From NCBI GenBank assembly GCA_038203935.1, contig JBBRDM010000213.1:1-8383 (forward strand): a DNA stretch of 8,383 nucleotides, given 5' to 3'. How positions within the stretch are numbered: position 1 is the stretch's first letter; the number at the start of each line of letters is the position of its first letter. The stretch comes from JANXSG01 sp038203935. GTDB lineage: Bacteria > Armatimonadota > Chthonomonadetes > Chthonomonadales > Chthonomonadaceae. This document shows positions 1-6,604 of this stretch, piece after piece. The notes beneath the pieces were generated by a model. The model ran no database searches and was not told where the DNA came from. It worked only from the letters and a program-made list of their open reading frames with translations. A program made the position numbers and the translations under genes.

Positions 1-588
1 GTCCTGCTCGTTGAAGCGTATTTCGGCGCCAACCTGGTCGGCCTGGTTTTTCTTTCCTGGATGCCCTCATTTCTGAAAGAAAAATTCGGCCTTGACCTTG
101 CAAAGGCAAGCCTCGGCGCGACGCTTTTTACTCAAATCGGAATGATGTGCGGCTCGTTGCTGGGTGGAGTGATTGCTGATAAATGGAGCAAAACACACCT
201 CGATGGCAGAATTCGTTTACAGGCAATAGCCGTATTTCTCGGAGTTCCGTTTGTATTTTTATGTGGATATACGCTCGATAAAGTAACACTGGTTATTGCG
301 ATGACTCTGTTTGGGCTCAGTAAGGGGGCGTACGATTCCAATCTGACTGCCGCATTTTACGACGTCATCGCACCTTCTCGTCGCAGCACCGCCACCGGCC
401 TGATGAACTTTATCGGCTGGGTAGGAGCGGGGTTGGGAACTGTAGCGATTGGAGTGGCGGTCGATCATCATATCACGATGAGCGCGGCCATCTCCTCAAC
501 CGCTGTTATCTATTTGTCCTGCGCCCTCATACTTTTTTACACTGCAAAATTCAAGGTGTCGCGCGATATCACGGCTATGCGGCTATAG
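1..588 (+). CDS. MFS transporter, C-terminal half (5' end outside window)
   Basis: The reading frame is open from base 1, so the gene begins upstream; 195 residues are visible before the TAG at 586-588. The ATG at 61 lies inside a membrane helix and is not the true start. The visible part reads as six hydrophobic helices, which fits TM7-TM12 of a 12-helix major facilitator. Between the second and third visible helices there is GGVIADKW followed by GRIR, which resembles the conserved MFS motif A loop (G-x-x-x-D-x-x-G-R). A short positively charged tail follows the last helix. The protein would sit in the inner membrane and move a small solute, probably coupled to protons or sodium. The style (SWMPSFLKEKFG, FIGWVGAGLG) recalls anion:cation symporter or hexuronate-type MFS proteins, but the substrate is inference only. 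The nearby oxidoreductase and glycosidase make a sugar or sugar acid plausible. Confidence 0.85.
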   Translation, partial: VLLVEAYFGANLVGLVFLSWMPSFLKEKFGLDLAKASLGATLFTQIGMMCGSLLGGVIADKWSKTHLDGRIRLQAIAVFLGVPFVFLCGYTLDKVTLVIAMTLFGLSKGAYDSNLTAAFYDVIAPSRRSTATGLMNFIGWVGAGLGTVAIGVAVDHHITMSAAISSTAVIYLSCALILFYTAKFKVSRDITAMRL

Positions 589-703
589 AAGCGGATGCGA
601 AACTATAGGATCGGTTTGGAATCGTAAAGGACATCTCCGGTTGCAAGTTTTCTGGATGGGCTTTAATATCCAGCAGCATCACTTTTGTTTGATAGTGCAC
701 CAC
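575..703 (-). CDS. possible small protein of 42 residues, unknown function
   Basis: On the minus strand a GTG at 703-701 is preceded by AGGAG (plus strand CTCCT, 711-715) with a 7-base spacer, which is close to ideal. The frame runs 42 codons to a TAG at 577-575. It overlaps the end of the plus-strand transporter gene by 14 bases in antiparallel orientation. The peptide begins VVHYQTKVMLLDIKAHPE and ends in an Ala/Ser-rich tail. It has no obvious membrane helix or known motif, and I do not recognise it. The same frame stays open upstream to an ATG at 745-743, giving 56 residues, but that start has no ribosome binding site. The site and spacing are the main support; a short ORF like this can occur by chance. 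Confidence 0.3.
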   Translation of the reverse strand: MVHYQTKVMLLDIKAHPENLQPEMSFTIPNRSYSFASASIAA

Positions 704-710
704 AAGATAA

Positions 711-715
711 CTCCT
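711..715 (-). promoter_or_regulatory. ribosome binding site of the small minus-strand ORF
   Basis: AGGAG on the minus strand lies 7 bases before the GTG at 703. It favours that GTG over the in-frame ATG at 745 and is the main reason for taking the small ORF seriously. Confidence 0.3.
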
Positions 716-822
716 ATTAATTATGCATACCAGTTTATTACACATACCTGTATATTATGGATGTCAGGGGTTTACAAAAAGAGCAAAGTCGGGTAGATTC
801 GCGCAAGACTTCAATGGAGTTC

Positions 823-827
823 AGGAG
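823..827 (+). promoter_or_regulatory. ribosome binding site deciding the start at 835
   Basis: AGGAG lies 7 bases before the ATG at 835. The earlier in-frame ATGs at 757 and 811 lack such a site, so 835 is the preferred start of the coiled-coil/oxidoreductase gene. Confidence 0.6.
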
Positions 828-834
828 AGCAGGA

Positions 835-2829
835 ATGGACGGCGCAGAATCGCCTCGCGACTTAAAAAATTCACTTGCAGATGCACTTCGGGATAATCGA
901 CTCGCAATCGTAAATGCTCGTGAAGAGCTCGTTAAATTACTGACCATACGAAACATGATGGAATCGGAGCTGAAACGCAAAGATTCCCGAATTGCCGATT
1001 TGAAGACTAAAATTGAGTTTGCAGAGAAAGTTAAAAAACCGGAATTAGTCGAAGAGATCAAAGCCGAAATCGCAAAACTGCAGCAGGAGCGGGACAGCTT
1101 AGACAGTTCGCTCATTGAAGTGCAGGCAAAATCTGAAGCAGCGAAGATCGGCCATTACGAAGACGAAGGTCTGGCCCACTCCAGAGACAGCGAAATAAGA
1201 GCGCAATATGCTCAGCGCGCAGCGGATATAGTCGAGATGGCAGGTAATGAGCTGCCACTTTCGGACGCGGATAATTTATGGGAGAGAGCCGCCGCGAAAG
1301 CAGGAAACCTAAGTGCGCAGGCAGCAGCCATCGCTGAAGCAATGCTGAAAGATACGCAGAGGGCTAACGCAGGTGAAGGTGTACCGCTGCCATCAGAAAA
1401 GACCACAGAAGAGCTGTTGATCGAATTGGAAACACGACTATTAGCTGCTTCAAATATTTCACAGGACGCAAATAATCCTGCCATAAATCCCTCTTTAGAG
1501 GGAGCATTAGAAGTCCCAAAAATCACGTTTGCTGCACATATTAAAGGAGATTCGAACCCCATGGCACTATCCAAACGCGTCCGAGTTGCCGGTATCGGTA
1601 CCGGCGGCATTTTCCGAGGCGCGCACCTTCCCCCCTATGTCAATATCCCGCAGGCGCAGCTTGTGGCGCTCTGCGATCCGGATAAAGAGGCGCAGGATCT
1701 CGCTTATAAACGATTTCAAAGGCTTATCGAGGAAAAAGTAGCGAAAGCTCGTGAAGAAAACGATCTGGACACTGTCGAGAGACTGGAAAGCGATCTTGAA
1801 AATATCGTGATCTGTGAGGATATCAGCCAGGTCATAGAGAAGGTAAAGCCGGATCTGGTCGATATCTGTACCCAGCCATTTCTGCATACCCCGCTTTCTA
1901 TCCAGGCGCTCGAAGCAGGCATCAACGTCATGTGTGAAAAGCCGCTTTCCCGCAGCTGGCTGGAGTCGGAGCGGCTTATCCCGGCTATCAAACGAAGCGG
2001 AAAGATATATCAGCATAACGAAAACTGGCTGTGGGAGCCGGACTACTACACGGCTAAAAAATTGGTCGACTCCGGAGCTATAGGCGAGCCAATAGTGATG
2101 TTCCTTGCTCAGGCACATGGCGGTCCGGAAGGAAATGGCAAGTTCTGGGACCCGGCAAACGGTGGTGGCGGTGCACTTCTCGATAACGGCATACATGCTA
2201 TCGGAGCGGCCTGGTTTGTCTGCGGCATGGATAAAAAACCAACGATGGTGAAAGCAGCGGAGCCTTTTGGTATGAGTATCCGCATGCCGGATAGAATTAT
2301 CGATGGTCGTTTCCAAAAAGTGACTGTGGATGACGATGCCCATATCCTGATCCGTTTCGAGGATGAGAAATCCGGAGCGTGGAGTACGGCACATATCGAA
2401 GGATCGTGGTCTGAAAGAGACTCACCGGAAACTGCAATCATTGGAACAACGGGTACGATTCGCTACAAAAATGAAGAAGGCAAACGCTACGCAGTGGTGT
2501 ATGATTCCTACGATCGTGAACAGCGGCGGATGCAGTGCAGTGGTTCGACCTGGGCGTACTGGCCATCCGGCCACTACGGCGAGATGCTGAATATGGTGGA
2601 GTGCGTGCGCAACAATGTCCATTCAATCTGCACCGCAGAGTTCGGCGCAGATAACTCGGCTATCGTCGGTGCTTCTTACCTTTCCGAAAAGAACGGCAAG
2701 CGGTCAGTCCATGTAGAAGAGTTTAAAACATTCGCTCGCGATATCGCTGCCAAATATCCGAACGACCCCAAAGCTGCCGATGACGCACTCGTAGACAGCC
2801 TTCTCTCCGCAGTTCGAGAAAAGAAATAA
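835..2829 (+). CDS. PspA-like coiled coil fused to Gfo/Idh/MocA oxidoreductase
   Basis: The frame encodes 664 residues from the ATG at 835 (690 from 757). Residues 1 to about 120 are charged, heptad-rich and helical. The spacing of an ELKRKDSRIADL stretch and a KKPELVEEIKAEIAKL stretch resembles the PspA/IM30 coiled-coil core, though this is family resemblance by eye. A helical, Ala-rich part and a Pro/Asn-rich linker follow to about residue 242. From residue 243 there is a complete NAD(P)-dependent Gfo/Idh/MocA enzyme: a Rossmann motif (GIGTGG), the CEKPLS lysine motif, and GGGGALLDNGIH with the Asp/His pair typical of sugar dehydrogenases. A likely substrate is a sugar, inositol or sugar acid. 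No signal peptide is visible, so the protein is probably cytoplasmic. The junction carries a second ribosome binding site and ATG, so a separate 422-residue enzyme may also be made. The oxidoreductase call is firm; the nature of the N-terminal part is tentative. Confidence 0.8.
   Translation: MDGAESPRDLKNSLADALRDNRLAIVNAREELVKLLTIRNMMESELKRKDSRIADLKTKIEFAEKVKKPELVEEIKAEIAKLQQERDSLDSSLIEVQAKSEAAKIGHYEDEGLAHSRDSEIRAQYAQRAADIVEMAGNELPLSDADNLWERAAAKAGNLSAQAAAIAEAMLKDTQRANAGEGVPLPSEKTTEELLIELETRLLAASNISQDANNPAINPSLEGALEVPKITFAAHIKGDSNPMALSKRVRVAGIGTGGIFRGAHLPPYVNIPQAQLVALCDPDKEAQDLAYKRFQRLIEEKVAKAREENDLDTVERLESDLENIVICEDISQVIEKVKPDLVDICTQPFLHTPLSIQALEAGINVMCEKPLSRSWLESERLIPAIKRSGKIYQHNENWLWEPDYYTAKKLVDSGAIGEPIVMFLAQAHGGPEGNGKFWDPANGGGGALLDNGIHAIGAAWFVCGMDKKPTMVKAAEPFGMSIRMPDRIIDGRFQKVTVDDDAHILIRFEDEKSGAWSTAHIEGSWSERDSPETAIIGTTGTIRYKNEEGKRYAVVYDSYDREQRRMQCSGSTWAYWPSGHYGEMLNMVECVRNNVHSICTAEFGADNSAIVGASYLSEKNGKRSVHVEEFKTFARDIAAKYPNDPKAADDALVDSLLSAVREKK
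1543..1549 (+). promoter_or_regulatory. internal ribosome binding site at the domain junction
   Basis: AAAGGAG lies inside the long frame, 11 bases before the in-frame ATG at 1561. That ATG is exactly where a normal Gfo/Idh/MocA protein would begin, about ten residues before the Rossmann glycines. It suggests either dual translation products or a recent joining of two formerly separate genes. Confidence 0.5.
1561..2829 (+). other. possible separate oxidoreductase product from internal start
   Basis: Translation from the ATG at 1561 would give a 422-residue protein, within the usual length of this family. In this numbering the Rossmann glycines are G11, G13 and G16. The cofactor/active-site lysine is in E126-K127-P128. 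The probable catalytic pair is D208 and H212. Between the second and third strands of the Rossmann fold, residues about 51-80 form a long, highly charged helical insertion absent from typical short members. Whether this product exists beside the long one cannot be told from sequence alone. Confidence 0.45.
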
Positions 2830-2864
2830 ATCTCTGCGAATTTTGAGCGTCTTGATACTTTAAC

Positions 2865-2892
2865 CCCCTTCTCCAGAAAACTGGAGAAGGGG
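2865..2892 (+). terminator. strong hairpin terminator after the oxidoreductase
   Basis: A perfect 12-base-pair stem (CCCCTTCTCCAG with CTGGAGAAGGGG) closes a 4-base AAAA loop, starting 35 bases after the stop codon. The following TAATGTTTTAT is only moderately T-rich. The stem strength and position support intrinsic termination and separate the oxidoreductase from the glycosidase gene. Confidence 0.75.
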
Positions 2893-2927
2893 TAATGTTT
2901 TATCCCCATCGAAACACTCCTCAAGGT

Positions 2928-2941
2928 AGAATAGATATTCT
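2928..2941. repeat. short perfect inverted repeat, operator-like
   Basis: AGAATA and TATTCT flank a 2-base GA centre, giving a 14-base near-palindrome about 95 bases before the glycosidase start. It could be a regulator site, but it is short and AT-rich enough to be a chance occurrence. No promoter could be placed firmly next to it. Confidence 0.2.
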
Positions 2942-3024
2942 GTTCGCACCCTAGGTTATTATTGAATCACATACATAGATAGAAACAATTTTTTGATTAT
3001 TTAACAGCTTATCTGGCTGGCAGC

Positions 3025-3029
3025 GAGGG
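3025..3029 (+). promoter_or_regulatory. ribosome binding site deciding the start at 3035
   Basis: GAGGG ends 5 bases before the ATG at 3035. The alternative GTG at 3029 overlaps this site and so cannot use it, which makes 3035 the better start. Confidence 0.55.
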
Positions 3030-3034
3030 TGTCA

Positions 3035-5374
3035 ATGCAAAAGTATTTCAGATGTTACAGTGGGCCATCGCCTATTTTCGCTAATGCTCTCTTTTTTGTA
3101 CTGACCGCAATCTTACTGCTGCCCATAGTATCCTCTGCTGATAACTCTGGTGCAAAAGTCCAAACTGCCGGATTACGAATTAAAGGTACGTTTATCCAGT
3201 ATCATAGCTGGATGAAAAGTATGGATACAGCAGCCTGGCAGAATGAACTGGATGCGCTTCATCGGGCGAAGTTCGATACATTAATAGTCAAACCGTTTCC
3301 AGCGTATTCGGTTCAGAAAAGAGCTGTCGATGCGACAAATATTATTGTAGAGTATGCGGATAGGCATGGCATGCGGATTATGCTCGGGCTGGATTCAGAC
3401 GAATCAGTGCACGTACAAATGGGCGATTCTCGCGCTGCTGACAAAATTACTGCAGCATGTATGCGCACTGCTGATAGGCTTTGGAAGCGGTATGGAAAGC
3501 ATAAATCTTTTGGTGGATGGTATCTGTCTGGTGAAATATTAGGTGCGCCATCCATCTCCAGCACGATGCGGATAAACAGCTTGCGAGAAATATTACAGCA
3601 TGTCCGCAGCCACTGCAAAAGCCTGTCAGGAGTACAGCCATTTGCAATTTCCCTGCCGATCAGCACTGCTTCTTTCATAAAAAATGCCGAAAAAGATTTA
3701 TCCAGCTTTCTGAAAGATATCGGCATTGATATTCTTATTCTGAAAGATGCATCTAGATTATTGGCTAACGCAGGAAATTCCCCTGAAATTCTCCGTACGA
3801 TTCGTGATGCCTGCTTAACTCAAGGTGTTCAGTTCTGGTCCGAGCTGGAGAACTTCGAACAAGAATCTCCTTCGAAGCTGGCGTCTTCTTCCACCGCTTC
3901 AAACTCAATTGACAGCCAGATAGCCTTTCGTGCGCCCTTTGTACAGCAGTTTGTTTTCGTCGACTTCCTCCAGAATATAAGCCCGTTTCGGGGCCAGAAT
4001 CAACGGAAACGATATAACGATTATATTCACCTTTTTGTGAACAAAGCATTCTTTCCCACGTTTGGGCGCAGCGTTCAAATAGATCCCGCATTTGCTTACT
4101 ACAAAGGCCGCTCGCCGGCAAGTATTGTTTCTGAAGTTCGAACAAATGGATATTCCGTTGTCCATTACATACTTACTTCGGACTCCACCGTCAATCCAGA
4201 ACTGATCGATGCATTCCATCTCAAGGGAGTGGGAGTGTGGTATGCAACCTTCGGGAATGGAACCTATAACGTCCATGATCTTCCTTCGGGCTGGCAGGAG
4301 TGGAAAATGGTTACCCGGAGTCATCTGGAAGGTAAGCTACTCGAAGATGGATACGCCAGGCTCTGTCTCAATAATCCCGATTATCGCTCCTGGAAGAAAA
4401 AACAGATCGCTCGAATGCTGCTGGCAAATCCATTTCAAGGTGTGGATATCATGGAATCGCATTGGCCGGAGTTCCCCGGGGCGGAGAGTCCAGCCTATGC
4501 ATGTTTTTGCCCGCACTGTCTGGCAGCTTTTAGACGGATGTATCCCGCAGAGACCGCCTTTCCCGACATTTTGCATGCAGAATCTCCGCGATCGCCGCAG
4601 AGAAATCCTGACTTGTGGAGCAAGTGGCTTACTTTTCGACAGAAAAGCCTTACGAATTTTTTGGATGATATCGTCAATGGGCAAGGGGGAATTCGTGCCC
4701 TTGCATCGGACAAAAAAGTGTGCATCTGGACTCTTGCACTATCTCAGCCAGGCGGCCTGCGTATCGTGCGCGATACCAGCGGTGAAGACCCCGCCGATAT
4801 GGCGCGAACGGTTAAGCCGGATCTGTTTTGCTTCCAGACATACTGGCCGGACTGGATTCGAGCAGATCTTAAACCGGACTATGTGAGGCAGTACGCTCCT
4901 TTCGTCCAGGCAGTACGTTCAGCAGCTCCAGAACTACCATTGATGATTCAGGCGGATGTTGGCTCACAATCACAGAACCGGCGCAGCAGAGAATGGATTG
5001 AATCGTTTGAACGAACATGCGGCGAGATGGGTATCGAAAATACGACCTTTTATGAGTTTTTTATTCGGGATGATCTCTACACGGTTCCACCAAAAATTGC
5101 AGACGCGCACCGTTCAGAGGACCTGATTGAACTGACTTTTACCAGCAGATTGGATGCGAAATCAGCAGCAGAGGTGCAGCATTATCAGATTGATACCGGG
5201 CAAATTGTTTCCGTGACGGTGGATGGAAATATTGTCCAGCTGCATGTCCATGGACTATTGTCTCATCATCCTGTAATTCTCACCGTGAGCGGGATTGCCG
5301 CCGATTTAAGCAAACTCCTATTTTCTGATCACAAAAAGGCTGTGCTTGATAAACAAACTCTTGAAATTCGATAG
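3035..5374 (+). CDS. exported two-barrel glycosidase-like protein (DUF4434-like)
   Basis: The protein has 779 residues. Residues 1-35 are a signal peptide: basic start, hydrophobic core near 18-32, and SSA-D as the likely cleavage site, so it is exported. Residues about 46-300 resemble DUF4434, a TIM-barrel family related to glycosidases: an opening KGTFIQYHSW, a later FDTLIVKPF, and GGWYLSGE with E167 at a typical acid/base position. A second barrel-like part spans about 340-690. It contains DIMESHWPE (E474), a CFCPHC cluster (C490, C492, C495) like that seen after a core strand in some uncharacterised glycosidases, and FYEFF (E674). The last 85 residues look like an SbsA-type Ig-like domain (ELTFTSRLDA then VILTVSGIA). 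Probable role: hydrolysis of a polysaccharide or glycoside outside the cytoplasm; substrate unknown. The gene stands alone between a terminator and the atpG promoter. The second-barrel assignment is inference; the signal peptide is clear. Confidence 0.7.
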   Translation: MQKYFRCYSGPSPIFANALFFVLTAILLLPIVSSADNSGAKVQTAGLRIKGTFIQYHSWMKSMDTAAWQNELDALHRAKFDTLIVKPFPAYSVQKRAVDATNIIVEYADRHGMRIMLGLDSDESVHVQMGDSRAADKITAACMRTADRLWKRYGKHKSFGGWYLSGEILGAPSISSTMRINSLREILQHVRSHCKSLSGVQPFAISLPISTASFIKNAEKDLSSFLKDIGIDILILKDASRLLANAGNSPEILRTIRDACLTQGVQFWSELENFEQESPSKLASSSTASNSIDSQIAFRAPFVQQFVFVDFLQNISPFRGQNQRKRYNDYIHLFVNKAFFPTFGRSVQIDPAFAYYKGRSPASIVSEVRTNGYSVVHYILTSDSTVNPELIDAFHLKGVGVWYATFGNGTYNVHDLPSGWQEWKMVTRSHLEGKLLEDGYARLCLNNPDYRSWKKKQIARMLLANPFQGVDIMESHWPEFPGAESPAYACFCPHCLAAFRRMYPAETAFPDILHAESPRSPQRNPDLWSKWLTFRQKSLTNFLDDIVNGQGGIRALASDKKVCIWTLALSQPGGLRIVRDTSGEDPADMARTVKPDLFCFQTYWPDWIRADLKPDYVRQYAPFVQAVRSAAPELPLMIQADVGSQSQNRRSREWIESFERTCGEMGIENTTFYEFFIRDDLYTVPPKIADAHRSEDLIELTFTSRLDAKSAAEVQHYQIDTGQIVSVTVDGNIVQLHVHGLLSHHPVILTVSGIAADLSKLLFSDHKKAVLDKQTLEIR

Positions 5375-5447
5375 TCGATCCGCTTTCAAATAGAAGCAGC
5401 TCAGTGCGGAATACACTTCGGTCAAATTTGTGAAAAGCAGCACAGAC

Positions 5448-5478
5448 TTGAATTAATGACTGCTTATCGAGGTATAAT
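5448..5478 (+). promoter_or_regulatory. sigma-70-like promoter of atpG
   Basis: A perfect -10 hexamer TATAAT lies at 5473-5478, with TTGAAT at 5448-5453 as the best -35 (19-base spacing, slightly long). Transcription would start near 5485 and leave a leader of about 35 bases before the ATG at 5520. The site lies about 75 bases after the glycosidase stop, which supports independent transcription of atpG. Confidence 0.55.
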
Positions 5479-5519
5479 TTGAGCAGTATTTTAAAATTGC
5501 CGGTTGTGGAGAGTGAGAT

Positions 5520-6404
5520 ATGGCAACTATCCGCCAGGTTCGAGAGCGTATCAAAGTAGCAAAGAATATTCAGCAGATCACCAAAGCTATGAAGATTATG
5601 TCTGCAACTCGATTGAAGAAAGCCCAGGACAGAGTAACTCAGGCGCGGCCATATGCCAATACAATGCGCGAAATGATGACCAGCCTTGCCTCAGCGGTTG
5701 GTGATCAAGTGCAGCATCCATTGCTGGAAGTAAGAACTCCACGAAACATCGGTTTTCTTATTGTTACTTCTGATCGAGGACTGGCTGGATCATATAACTC
5801 ATCCATGCTCCGCAAATCGTTTGAAATGATCCGCCAGTTTGATAAAGATCGCGTCAAACTATTTATAGTCGGAAAAAAAGGAATTCAGTTCTTCCGCCGA
5901 CGCGGATATAACGTAGTTTCAGAATTCACTCTCCCGAATTCAGGTATCACTTTCGCAGAGGCTCGAAATATTACGCGCATTATACGAGGCGCTTTCGAGC
6001 GTGAAGAGATCGACCAGCTCATTCTTTTTTACACAAAATTTGTCACCGCGATTTCCCAATTTCCGATCAATGTGCAGCTGCTTCCCATCGAGCAGCCAGG
6101 CGGCGCATCTGATCAGGCGGCTCCGGTCGAATCAAAAGAAGTGAACGACTATATTTTTGAGCCCTCTGCAGACGAACTGCTCCAGACACTGCTGCCAAAA
6201 TATCTGGAGGGTCAAGTCTATCAGGCGCTGCTGGAATCGACTGCGAGTGAGCACGGGGCTCGAATGACAGCAATGAGTTCTGCTTCGGATAACGCAGGAA
6301 CCATGATCAACACGCTTACTTTGACGCTCAATAGAGCGCGCCAGGCGAATATCACCAGAGAGATATCTGAGATTGTCGGCGGCGCGGAAGCGCTCAAAGG
6401 CTAG
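5520..6404 (+). CDS. atpG: ATP synthase F1 gamma subunit
   Basis: This 294-residue protein is the central rotor shaft of F1Fo ATP synthase, linking the catalytic alpha/beta hexamer to the membrane c-ring. The N-terminal helix reads RQVRERIKVAKNIQQITKAM followed by KIMSATRLKKAQ, and the C-terminal helix reads AMSSASDNAGTMINTLTLT then NRARQANITREISEIVGGAEAL. Both are hallmark gamma sequences that form the antiparallel coiled coil. The middle carries the Rossmann-like domain (GFLIVTSDRGLAGSYN). Length is normal and no frameshift is seen. GGAG at 5508-5511 lies 8 bases before the ATG and fixes the start. The gene has its own promoter and terminator and no atpA or atpD beside it, unlike the standard atp operon, so its expression must be matched to the other subunits from elsewhere. 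Confidence 0.96.
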   Translation: MATIRQVRERIKVAKNIQQITKAMKIMSATRLKKAQDRVTQARPYANTMREMMTSLASAVGDQVQHPLLEVRTPRNIGFLIVTSDRGLAGSYNSSMLRKSFEMIRQFDKDRVKLFIVGKKGIQFFRRRGYNVVSEFTLPNSGITFAEARNITRIIRGAFEREEIDQLILFYTKFVTAISQFPINVQLLPIEQPGGASDQAAPVESKEVNDYIFEPSADELLQTLLPKYLEGQVYQALLESTASEHGARMTAMSSASDNAGTMINTLTLTLNRARQANITREISEIVGGAEALKG

Positions 6405-6432
6405 CAATATACATCAGTCTAAAAAGTAATTT

Positions 6433-6467
6433 TCCTTCAGCCCAAATAAGGCTGAAGGATTTTTTTT
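6433..6467 (+). terminator. intrinsic terminator of atpG
   Basis: A perfect 10-base-pair stem (TCCTTCAGCC with GGCTGAAGGA) closes a 7-base loop and is followed by eight T residues (6460-6467). It starts 29 bases after the atpG stop and is a textbook Rho-independent terminator, making atpG monocistronic. Confidence 0.93.
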
Positions 6468-6512
6468 GCCTTTATAAAGGATATGAGCAGAATTGTTTAG
6501 ATATCCCTGCGA

Positions 6513-6542
6513 TTAACCCCATATATCGAAACAAATTATACT
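6513..6542 (+). promoter_or_regulatory. possible promoter of the cheC-cheD operon
   Basis: TATACT at 6537-6542 matches five of six bases of a -10 box. TTAACC at 6513-6518, with 18-base spacing, is a fair -35. A leader of about 55 bases would precede cheC. I saw no sigma-28 (flagellar) promoter pattern. The strong terminator just upstream means some promoter must lie in this gap. Confidence 0.35.
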
Positions 6543-6604
6543 CTTAGCCTAAGCAAAAACAAAGATTCTCCGACAATACTATAGATCGAAAGGGAATTCA
6601 AATT

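Larger units (their letters stand above)
589..834. other. intergenic region, mostly AT-rich, no firm promoter
   Basis: This gap separates the transporter from the fusion gene. Apart from the small minus-strand ORF, it holds a weak hairpin (CTGGAT 652-657 with ATCCAG 668-673) that is not followed directly by a T-run. From about 700 to 760 it is AT-rich, with TATATT and TATTAT near 751-758 as possible -10 elements. I found no convincingly spaced -35 partner, so the promoter of the downstream gene is not called. An in-frame ATG at 757 could extend the downstream protein by 26 residues, but it has no Shine-Dalgarno. Confidence 0.4.

Noticed and set aside
652..673. Hairpin (CTGGAT/ATCCAG) as a terminator for the transporter
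   Set aside because: The stem is only 6 base pairs with a 10-base loop, and no T-run follows directly.
757..834. N-terminal extension of the fusion gene from ATG 757
   Set aside because: No Shine-Dalgarno precedes 757, whereas ATG 835 has AGGAG at ideal spacing; the extra 26 residues show no motif. It remains possible but second choice.
1567..2394. Long minus-strand open frame of 275 codons opposite the oxidoreductase
   Set aside because: It lies wholly antisense to a confidently identified enzyme domain, its translation shows no recognisable motif, and such shadows are common opposite well-biased genes.
2962..2990. TTGAAT...ACAATT as a promoter for the glycosidase gene
   Set aside because: The -10 match is only about three of six bases, so it is not better than chance in this AT-rich gap.
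4209..4886. Plus-strand open frame of 225 codons inside the glycosidase gene
   Set aside because: It is an out-of-frame shadow; the overlapping frame has the signal peptide, Glu motifs and CxCxxC cluster, while this one is rich in Cys, Trp, Arg and Met without domain features.
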